Assembly: GCA_963722665.1 (NCBI GenBank)
Contig: CAVRNW010000024.1
Coordinates: 1 to 64,000, forward strand
Origin: Site-B1 sp963722665
GTDB taxonomy: Bacteria; Bacteroidota; Bacteroidia; Flavobacteriales; Flavobacteriaceae
Length of the DNA stretch: 64,000 bases
Reading direction: 5' to 3'
The notes beneath the pieces were generated by a model, which worked only from the letters and a program-made list of their open reading frames with translations, made no database searches and was not told the DNA's origin. Positions 58,010 through 64,000 of this stretch are shown here, one piece after another (the stretch's first letter is position 1; each line of letters opens with the position of its first letter). A program made the position numbers and the translations under genes.

Positions 58010-58621
58010 ATGAAACTCATTTGTATTGGAAGGAACTACACCAAACATATTGAAGAATTAAATAGTGAAAAGCCTTCAGATCCAGTAATATTTTTAAAAC
58101 CGGATACAGCAATATTGCTAAAGAATCAACCATTTTTCATTCCCGATTTTTCTGATAATATCCATTATGAAGTTGAGATAATCATAAAAATTAATAAAGT
58201 CGGAAAGTACATCGATAAAAAGTTTGCTCACAAATATTATGATAAAATTGGATTGGGCATTGACTTCACAGCTCGTGATCTTCAGAATCAATTAAAGGAC
58301 AAAGGATTGCCCTGGGAGAAGAGCAAAGCCTTTGACGGTTCTGCTGTTATAGGTAACTGGTTACCAAAAACTCAATTTAAAGACGTAAATAATATTACTT
58401 TTTCGCTTTTTAAGAATGATGAGCTTGTCCAAAATGGAAATACAAGTATGATGCTTTGGAAAATTGATGAAATTATAGAATATGTATCAAAATATTTTAC
58501 TTTAAAGATTGGAGATATTATCTTTACGGGAACTCCTGAAGGAGTTGGTAAGGTTTTTGCAAACGATAAACTAAACGGACTAATAGAAAACAACGAAATG
58601 TTTTCAATAACAGTAAAATAA
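58010..58621 (+). CDS. Fumarylacetoacetate hydrolase (FAH) family protein
   Basis: Protein of 203 aa, consisting of the FAH core only. Metal-binding acidic residues are visible in NIHYEVEIIIKI (two Glu) and the following IGLGIDFTARDLQ (Asp), plus KSFDGSAVIG-type (here KAFDGSAVIG) and the C-terminal IFTGTPEGVGKV, which closes the site. Members hydrolyse or decarboxylate 3-oxo acids (acylpyruvases, oxaloacetate decarboxylases). Exact substrate unknown. It is 1 nt after the exonuclease and 3 nt before the Hpt gene, in a tight four-gene operon. Confidence 0.92.
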   Translation: MKLICIGRNYTKHIEELNSEKPSDPVIFLKPDTAILLKNQPFFIPDFSDNIHYEVEIIIKINKVGKYIDKKFAHKYYDKIGLGIDFTARDLQNQLKDKGLPWEKSKAFDGSAVIGNWLPKTQFKDVNNITFSLFKNDELVQNGNTSMMLWKIDEIIEYVSKYFTLKIGDIIFTGTPEGVGKVFANDKLNGLIENNEMFSITVK

Positions 58622-58624
58622 TAC

Positions 58625-58966
58625 ATGGAACAACATTATAAACTTCATAGAGTACGTGAGTTAGCAGATAATGACGAAGAATTTATATTTGCACTGGCAC
58701 AAGCCTTTTTGGAAGAAGTACCAGAAGATGCCGCCATTTTAGAACAATCAGTGAATGATGAAAATTATTTGCAGACCTATCAATCAGCACATAAAATGAA
58801 ACCCACCGTTGATTTATTTGAACTTGGAGTTCTGGATGATCTGATTGAAGTTCAGGATTGGGGGAAGTATGAGCAAAGGAGCAAAGATATTAGTGATAAG
58901 CTAGAGATCGTGCTTACTGCAATTAGGAATTCGGTTGATGAAATTAAAAAAGATTTCAATCTATAA
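58625..58966 (+). CDS. Stand-alone Hpt (histidine phosphotransfer) domain protein
   Basis: Protein of 113 aa forming a helical bundle. The segment YQSAHKMKPTVDLFEL carries the candidate phospho-accepting His followed by Lys, and FALAQAFLEEVPEDAAIL gives the helix before it. Hpt proteins shuttle phosphate between receiver domains of hybrid kinases and response regulators; no kinase or regulator gene is in the window. It lies between FAH and cinA, with 3- and 6-nt gaps, an arrangement I believe is common in Flavobacteriia. Confidence 0.85.
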   Translation: MEQHYKLHRVRELADNDEEFIFALAQAFLEEVPEDAAILEQSVNDENYLQTYQSAHKMKPTVDLFELGVLDDLIEVQDWGKYEQRSKDISDKLEIVLTAIRNSVDEIKKDFNL

Positions 58967-58972
58967 CAATAT

Positions 58973-60220
58973 ATGTTAGCTGAAATAATTACAATTGGTG
59001 ACGAGATACTCATTGGCCAAATAATTGATACGAATTCAGCATTTATTTCAAAAGAACTTAATAAAATTGGTATTTCTGTTTACCAGATAACTTCCATTCA
59101 AGACGACAAGAAGCATATTTTAAAAGCCTTAAAAGAAGCTGAAGATCGTGTCGATATTATTATCCTTACAGGTGGTTTAGGGCCTACTAAAGACGATATT
59201 ACAAAACTCACACTAGCCGAGTATTTTAATGATACTTTGACACAAAACGATGCTGTTTTAAAACACGTTGAAGAGTTATTTGCAAAATATATTGCAACAC
59301 CTATTTCAGATTTGAATAGGAGGCAAGCCTTGGTCCCTTCAAAAGCAAAGGTGCTGCAAAACAATTATGGCACAGCTCCGGGTATGTGGCTGGAACAAAA
59401 AGATAAAATATTTGTTTCGCTTCCGGGTGTTCCTTATGAAATGAAGGCACTAATGAGCAATGAGGTCATCCCAAGACTTAATGAAAAGTACCATTTACCG
59501 TTTATTCTTCATAGAACAGTTCTTACATACGGATTAGGTGAAAGCGCAATAGCAGAACGATTGGATAAGTGGGAAGATGCTTTACCATCATTTATAAAAT
59601 TGGCCTATTTGCCAAATTTAGGCAGAGTGCGCTTAAGACTGTCGGCCAAAGGATTTAATAGAGAAGAAATAGAAGGGGAAATGGACTCTCTAATTAAACA
59701 ATTGCTAATTTTAATTGAGGATATTTTTGTTGGATTTGAAGAGGATGAATCCATTGAGGTTATTGTGGGGAAAAAATTGATTGAACAAGGAAAAACTTTA
59801 TCTGTTGCTGAAAGTTGTACTGGTGGTAAATTAGCTGAGCAAATCACATCTCATTCCGGAGCTTCTAACTTCTTTAAAGGAAGTATAGTAAGTTATGCCA
59901 CTGATGCCAAAGAGAATATTTTAAAAATATCAAGTGATGTCATATCAAAATATTCGGTAGTAAGTAGTCAAGTTGCAGAGGCAATGGCAAAAAATGCTCA
60001 AAAAATATTTAAAACAGATTATGCAATTGCTACAACAGGAAATGCCGGACCAACAAAAGGAGATGCAGACGCTGAAGTAGGCACAGTTTTTATTGCTGTT
60101 GCAACTCCAGTCTCTGTTTATTCCGAAAAATTCATGTTTGGAAAAGGTAGAGTTAAGGTCATTAACAAAGCATCAAATAAAGCCTTCGAAATGCTACTTA
60201 AAGAAATTTTAAAAAATTGA
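58973..60220 (+). CDS. cinA: CinA family protein (NMN deamidase-related, competence/damage-inducible)
   Basis: Protein of 415 aa, the standard length. The N-terminal COG1058/MoaB-like domain (about 1-170) contains ITIGDEILIGQIIDTNSA and LTGGLGPTKDDIT. A KH-like linker follows, then the C-terminal nicotinamide-nucleotide amidase domain (about 255-415) with SVAESCTGGKLAEQIT and ATTGNAGP. It recycles NMN to nicotinate mononucleotide and/or hydrolyses ADP-ribose; the competence link is historical. It is last of the exonuclease-FAH-Hpt-cinA operon. Confidence 0.94.
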   Translation: MLAEIITIGDEILIGQIIDTNSAFISKELNKIGISVYQITSIQDDKKHILKALKEAEDRVDIIILTGGLGPTKDDITKLTLAEYFNDTLTQNDAVLKHVEELFAKYIATPISDLNRRQALVPSKAKVLQNNYGTAPGMWLEQKDKIFVSLPGVPYEMKALMSNEVIPRLNEKYHLPFILHRTVLTYGLGESAIAERLDKWEDALPSFIKLAYLPNLGRVRLRLSAKGFNREEIEGEMDSLIKQLLILIEDIFVGFEEDESIEVIVGKKLIEQGKTLSVAESCTGGKLAEQITSHSGASNFFKGSIVSYATDAKENILKISSDVISKYSVVSSQVAEAMAKNAQKIFKTDYAIATTGNAGPTKGDADAEVGTVFIAVATPVSVYSEKFMFGKGRVKVINKASNKAFEMLLKEILKN

Positions 60221-60231
60221 TAAATTTTAAG

Positions 60232-60261
60232 TTGTCTTCATTCAAAGATTTTGTATATTTG
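60232..60261 (+). promoter_or_regulatory. Promoter of rpmB-rpmG
   Basis: TTG (60232-60234), 19 nt spacer, TATATTTG (60254-60261): a full match to the Bacteroidota consensus. Predicted start near 60268, about 33 nt before the rpmB ATG. Confidence 0.8.
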
Positions 60262-60300
60262 CACCTCGTTTTTCAATAATAATATTTAAAGTTAAGAATA

Positions 60301-60537
60301 ATGTCTAGAGTATGTGAGCTTACTGGAAAAAAAGCAATGGTTGGGAACAATGTGTCTCACTCAATGAACAGAACTAAGCGAAAATTTAATGCTAATCTTA
60401 TTAAGAAGCGTTTTTATATTCCTGAAGAAGATAAATGGATAACTTTAAAAGTGGCTACATCAGCATTAAAGACTATCAATAAAATTGGTATCTCGGCTGC
60501 ATTAAAAGAGGCTAAAACAAAAGGATTTTTAAAATAA
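60301..60537 (+). CDS. rpmB: 50S ribosomal protein L28
   Basis: Protein of 78 aa. It starts MSRVCELTGKKAMVGNNVSH, with the family hallmark SHSMNRTKRKFNANL and a WITLKVATSALKTI C-terminal helix. Only one Cys is left at the N-terminal knuckle, so this is the zinc-free form. First of rpmB-rpmG-DUF4295, transcribed from the consensus promoter at 60232-60261. Confidence 0.97.
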   Translation: MSRVCELTGKKAMVGNNVSHSMNRTKRKFNANLIKKRFYIPEEDKWITLKVATSALKTINKIGISAALKEAKTKGFLK

Positions 60538-60564
60538 TTGCCTTAAAGGTTAAATGTAATTACA

Positions 60565-60747
60565 ATGGCTAAAAGAGGAAATAGAGTACAGGTAATTTTA
60601 GAATGCACAGAGCATAAAACATCTGGGCAGCCTGGTACATCAAGATATATCACAACAAAAAATAAGAAGAACACTCCTGACAGATTAGAGATTAAGAAAT
60701 TTAATCCAATCTTGAAGAAAATGACGGTTCATAAAGAAATTAAGTAA
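60565..60747 (+). CDS. rpmG: 50S ribosomal protein L33
   Basis: Protein of 60 aa with the L33 pattern: GNRVQVILECTEHK, SRYITTKNKKN and the closing LKKMTVHKEIK. The CxxC pairs of the zinc form are absent (only one Cys), as in other zinc-independent L33 proteins. It is 27 nt after rpmB and 31 nt before the DUF4295 gene. Confidence 0.97.
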   Translation: MAKRGNRVQVILECTEHKTSGQPGTSRYITTKNKKNTPDRLEIKKFNPILKKMTVHKEIK

Positions 60748-60778
60748 TTAAAGTTCTTAAATAATACAATATTAGATC

Positions 60779-60931
60779 ATGGCAAAGAAATCGGTAGCAT
60801 CATTACAAACTGGATCAAAAAGGTTAACAAAGGCAATAAAAATGGTAAAGTCTCCAAAATCTGGAGCTTACATGTTTGTTGAATCCATAATGCCACCAGA
60901 ACTTGTAAATGATTGGATGAATAAAAAGTAA
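60779..60931 (+). CDS. DUF4295 small basic protein
   Basis: A 50-aa frame: MAKKSVASLQTGSKRLTKA at the start, YMFVESIMPPELVNDWMNKK at the end. This is the Bacteroidota-specific DUF4295 protein that regularly follows rpmG. Its lysine-rich first half and position suggest a ribosome-associated role, which remains unproven. Followed by a terminator. Confidence 0.93.
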   Translation: MAKKSVASLQTGSKRLTKAIKMVKSPKSGAYMFVESIMPPELVNDWMNKK

Positions 60932-60954
60932 TTCATTGCTTACATATAATTCAG

Positions 60955-60989
60955 GCAGCTTTCAAAATATTGAAAGCTGCTTTTGTTTT
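60955..60989 (+). terminator. Terminator of the rpmB-rpmG-DUF4295 operon
   Basis: GCAGCTTTCAA (60955-60965) pairs with TTGAAAGCTGC (60970-60980), 4-nt loop, then TTTTGTTTTA. Confidence 0.92.
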
Positions 60990-61035
60990 ATATCAATAAA
61001 AATTCCGAGATGTTGACATCGAGGTAACATTTTAA

Positions 61036-61102
61036 ATTGTCATTCTCACGAAAGTGGGAATTTAAGTAAAGAATATTTCTTTACTTTACATTTCATGACA
61101 AT
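61036..61102. repeat. Three-way-junction-like intergenic element
   Basis: An outer inverted repeat ATTGTCAT (61036-61043) / ATGACAAT (61095-61102) encloses two hairpins: ATTCTCAC-GAAA-GTGGGAAT (61042-61061) and AAGTAAAGAA-TAT-TTCTTTACTT (61064-61086). The first resembles the widespread CATTCCCGCGAAAGCGGGAAT-type palindrome (shortened here), found as dispersed repeats in many genomes. It lies between the ribosomal-protein terminator and ftsY. Confidence 0.6.
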
Positions 61103-61168
61103 ATTTCATAGATTCTCTTAAGGCAAGGATATTGTATTGAGGTATTCAAATAAAATAACATAATCTGA

Positions 61169-62122
61169 ATGAGTTTTTTTAAAAAAATATTTTCTTCTGA
61201 TAAAAAAGAAACACTAGATAAAGGTTTAGAAAAATCGAGCAGTAATTTTATAAATAAATTAAGTAAAGCTGTTGCAGGAAAATCTAAAGTTGATGATGAG
61301 GTTCTTGATAATTTAGAGGAAATCCTTGTATCCAGTGATGTTGGTGTAAACACAACCTTAAAAATTATTAAGAGGATAGAAGAAAGAGTGGCTAAAGATA
61401 AGTATCTGGGAACAGATGAACTCAATAAGATCCTGCGTGAAGAAATAGCTGGTTTACTATCTGAAACAAATTCAGGTGAAGCCACAGATTACAGCATACC
61501 ACAAGAGAAAAAACCATATGTAATTATGGTGGTTGGTGTCAATGGTGTTGGTAAAACTACGACTATTGGGAAATTAGCCTATCAATTCAAAAAGCAAGGA
61601 CTCAAAGTTGTTTTAGGAGCTTCAGATACCTTTCGTGCTGCTGCTATTGATCAACTTCAAATATGGGCGGATAGAGTAGATGTGCCAATTGTAAAACAAT
61701 CCATGGGTAGTGATCCAGCATCGGTTGCTTTTGATACGCTTCAAAGTGCCGTTTCAAGTGATGCAGATGTCGTTATAATTGATACAGCGGGTCGATTGCA
61801 TAACAAGGTGAACTTAATGAATGAATTGACCAAAATAAAACGAGTTATGCAAAAAGTAATTGATGATGCACCACATGATGTGCTTTTGATATTAGATGGT
61901 TCTACAGGTCAAAATGCTTTTGAACAAGCAAAACAATTCACAGCTGCAACCGAAGTCACTTCATTGGCTGTTACTAAATTAGATGGTACTGCTAAAGGTG
62001 GTGTTGTTATTGGTATCTCCGATCAATTCCAGATTCCAGTTAAGTATATTGGTGTTGGTGAAGGTCTTGAAGATTTGCAGGTATTCAACAAATACGAATT
62101 TGTAGATTCGTTCTTTAAATAA
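61169..62122 (+). CDS. ftsY: Signal recognition particle receptor FtsY
   Basis: Protein of 317 aa. A short N-terminal helical N domain, without the long acidic A domain of E. coli, is followed by the SRP GTPase G domain: P-loop GVNGVGKTTTIGKLA, DTFRAAAIDQL, the DTAGRL switch, TKLDGTAKGG and GVGEGLEDL. It docks ribosome-nascent-chain-SRP complexes at the inner membrane. The short form is typical of Bacteroidota. The following gene begins within 7 nt of its stop. Confidence 0.96.
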   Translation: MSFFKKIFSSDKKETLDKGLEKSSSNFINKLSKAVAGKSKVDDEVLDNLEEILVSSDVGVNTTLKIIKRIEERVAKDKYLGTDELNKILREEIAGLLSETNSGEATDYSIPQEKKPYVIMVVGVNGVGKTTTIGKLAYQFKKQGLKVVLGASDTFRAAAIDQLQIWADRVDVPIVKQSMGSDPASVAFDTLQSAVSSDADVVIIDTAGRLHNKVNLMNELTKIKRVMQKVIDDAPHDVLLILDGSTGQNAFEQAKQFTAATEVTSLAVTKLDGTAKGGVVIGISDQFQIPVKYIGVGEGLEDLQVFNKYEFVDSFFK

Positions 62123-62125
62123 TTG

Positions 62126-62575
62126 ATGATGGACATTGTTAGCCATGGCTTTAATATTTACCATGATCTGGTTATAAAGTCATCTTTAAGGGAGGTCTTT
62201 CAAGCCGTTTCAAGTCCGGAACACCTAAATAATTGGTGGACTTTAAAATGTACCGGAACTCCTGAACTGAATGCCGAATACAATTTTTATTTTGCTCGGG
62301 AATATGACTGGTACGGACAGGTAATCACATATCAACCTAACCATGCTTTTTATATTAAAATGACTAAAACGAATGACCAAGATTGGAATCCAACGACATT
62401 TGGTTTTAATTTGGAACAAATAGAAAAAGGTGTACAAGTAAGATTTTTCCATATAGATTGGCCTGAGTGTAATCATCATTTCAGACATTCTTCATTTAGT
62501 TGGGCTTTATTATTAAATGGGTTAAAGAATTATTTAGAAAAAGGTATAGTCATTCCTTTTAATGAGAGATCATAG
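62126..62575 (+). CDS. SRPBCC / AHSA1-like small-ligand domain protein
   Basis: Protein of 149 aa starting at the first ATG after the ftsY stop (62126; the next at 62129 is equally possible). It is a single START-like fold: IKSSLREVFQAVSSPEHLNNWW at the N-terminus, GYDW-type FAREYDWYGQVITY strands and a final long helix SWALLLNGLKNYLEKG. AHSA1-type domains bind hydrophobic ligands; function is otherwise open. It sits between ftsY and rimO and is probably co-transcribed with both. Confidence 0.88.
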   Translation: MMDIVSHGFNIYHDLVIKSSLREVFQAVSSPEHLNNWWTLKCTGTPELNAEYNFYFAREYDWYGQVITYQPNHAFYIKMTKTNDQDWNPTTFGFNLEQIEKGVQVRFFHIDWPECNHHFRHSSFSWALLLNGLKNYLEKGIVIPFNERS

Positions 62576-62586
62576 ATCACATAAGC

Positions 62587-63890
62587 ATGAGAACAAAATC
62601 ACTGAAAAAGAATAAGATCAACGTAGTAACACTTGGTTGCAGTAAGAATGTTTACGATAGTGAAATACTAATGGGACAATTAAAAGCCAGTGGTAAAGAC
62701 GTAGTCCATGAAGAGGAAGGTAACATCGTTGTGATCAATACCTGCGGATTTATCAATAACGCCAAGGAAGAAAGCGTGAATACTATTCTGGAATTCATGC
62801 AGAAGAAGGAAGATGGCGAAGTTGACAAAGTCTTTGTTACAGGCTGTTTGTCTGAAAGATATAAGCCGGATCTTCAAAAGGAAATCCCTAATGTAGATGC
62901 ATATTTTGGAACTACTGAATTGCCTCAATTATTAAAAGCTTTAGGAGCCGATTATAAACATGAATTAATTGGAGAACGCTTAACGACTACTCCTAAAGAA
63001 TTATGCCTATTTAAAAATTGCCGAAGGATGCGACAGGCCTTGCAGTTTTTGTGCTATTCCATTAATGAGAGGCAAGCACAAGTCGACTCCAATTGAAGAG
63101 ATTATTATTGAAGCTGAAAAATTGGCGGCTAAAGGAGTTAAGGAACTCATTTTAATTGCTCAGGATCTTGACTTATTATGGATTGGATCTGTATAAAAAA
63201 CGAAATCTTGCCGAACTCCTTAACGAACTTGTAAAAGTTGAGGGTATAGAATGGATTCGCTTACATTATGCATTCCCTACAGGTTTCCCAATGGATGTTC
63301 TTGATGTTATGAATAAAGAACCTAAGGTCTGTAATTACTTAGATATTCCGTTACAGCATATTTCTGATTCGATTTTAAAAAGTATGCGACGCGGAACTAC
63401 CAAAGAGAAAACCACGAAGCTAATTAAGGAATTCAGGAAAGCTGTTCCAAATATGACCATTAGAACAACACTGATCGTGGGTTATCCGGGTGAAAGCGAA
63501 GAAGATTATCAGTTATTAAAAAATTGGGTCAAAGACATGCGATTTGAACGCTTGGGCTGTTTTACCTATAGTCATGAAGAGAATACTCATGCCTTTAACT
63601 TAGTTGATGATGTTCCAGAAGAGGTTAAGCAGCAACGAGCCAATGAGATCATGGAAGTTCAATCTCAGATCTCCTGGGAACTAAACCAGCAAAAAATAGG
63701 GAAGGAATTTAAAGTGGTTATCGACAGAAAAGAAGGGAACTATTTTGTGGGTAGAACAGAATTTGATTCACCGGATGTAGATAATGAAGTCCTTATTGAT
63801 GCAACCAAAAACTATTTAAAAACGGGAGAGTTTACAAGAGTTAGAATAACAGATGCGGCTGACTTTGATCTGTATGCTGAAGTGGTTTAA
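62587..63890 (+). CDS. rimO: Ribosomal protein uS12 methylthiotransferase RimO (two apparent 1-nt insertions)
   Basis: One gene in three frames. Removing one extra G near 62998 (CCTAAA-G-AATTAT) and one near 63170 (GATCTT-G-ACTTAT) gives a 433-aa protein of normal length. Without this the reading stops at 63096, just before the radical-SAM cluster. Domains: UPF0004 N-terminal half with three cluster cysteines (VTLGCSKNVYDSE, VINTCGFINNA, VTGCLSERY); radical-SAM CxxxCxxC (EGCDRPCSFC) in the restored frame; and a C-terminal TRAM domain (about 370-433). It adds a methylthio group to an Asp of S12. Two non-homopolymer G insertions in one housekeeping gene suggest consensus errors, not gene death. 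Confidence 0.9.
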
Positions 63891-64000
63891 ATTTTGAAGT
63901 TAGTTTAACTGCTATAAAATAGAATGTTTCAATTGCCTACATAAGTCGTTAACGAAGTTAGTAGTTTATTCTTTCAAAGTCAGAACATTGACACCTATTC
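63891..64000. other. Window end without recognisable feature
   Basis: AT-rich sequence after rimO with no terminator, promoter or coding start I can support; it is cut by the window end. Confidence 0.6.

Noticed and set aside
1..64000. tRNA, rRNA or riboswitch genes
   Set aside because: No cloverleaf, rRNA stretch or known aptamer core was recognised on either strand by eye.

Overview
The window reads as chromosome of a marine-type member of the Flavobacteriia (Bacteroidota). The DNA is AT-rich, promoters match the Bacteroidota TTTG / TAnnTTTG pattern, and Shine-Dalgarno sequences are mostly absent. Family-typical genes include a type IX secretion (T9SS) PorP/SprF-like protein, a PorE-like OmpA protein, a type B T9SS C-terminal domain, DUF4295 next to rpmB-rpmG, and the FtsY/RimO and E2-exonuclease-FAH-Hpt-CinA neighbourhoods.

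Left half, about 0.1-32.7 kb: one co-directional cell-surface locus that resembles the Flavobacterium johnsoniae sprC-sprD-sprB-sprF gliding/adhesin operon. Three large secreted proteins (A, B, C; about 1515, 1759 and 792 aa) end in the same DUF11-like module, stopping at the same residue. They are followed by one giant gene (D), which I reconstruct across 15 apparent single-base indels as a 5,659-aa protein. D carries three tandem arrays (11 x 117 aa, 11 x 111 aa, 18-19 x 46 aa), long thrombospondin-3-like calcium-binding stretches, DUF11-like domains at both ends and a type B CTD. Next come a PorP/SprF-like protein and a PorE-like protein (TPR, beta-propeller, CRD-like, OmpA), presumably the outer-membrane export and anchoring partners of D.

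Right half, about 32.7-64 kb: ordinary chromosome in short operons. In order: idi-PTPS-manA-small ORF; DUF4369 lipoprotein; DUF819 membrane protein; an SPFH-DUF4177-ribbon-helix-helix operon; a hydrolase; MOSC-DoxX-AlkB; EamA transporter; PadR with two related small membrane proteins; VanX-like dipeptidase; cupin; NYN-LOTUS protein; htpG; S9 peptidase; fabH; CoA-binding protein; sodium:solute symporter; recR-GT2; 2-oxoacid dehydrogenase E2; exonuclease-FAH-Hpt-cinA; rpmB-rpmG-DUF4295; ftsY-SRPBCC-rimO.

Indels: besides the 15 in D, single-base indels interrupt gene B, the exonuclease gene and rimO (twice). In every case removing or adding one base restores a family-typical frame and a length divisible by three. 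The most economical reading is residual long-read or consensus error, densest in repeats. Real pseudogenisation or slippage in the repeat gene cannot be excluded from sequence alone.

Most interesting points: the shared C-terminal DUF11 module of A-C; the three homogenised arrays free of lysine and arginine; indels that fall at the columns where repeat copies differ; a shared promoter-proximal element (GCATTTmATCGrT) upstream of A, upstream of C and twice in front of an orphan transcript candidate near 39.8 kb; and a gene-conversion-like tract in copy 9 of the second array.
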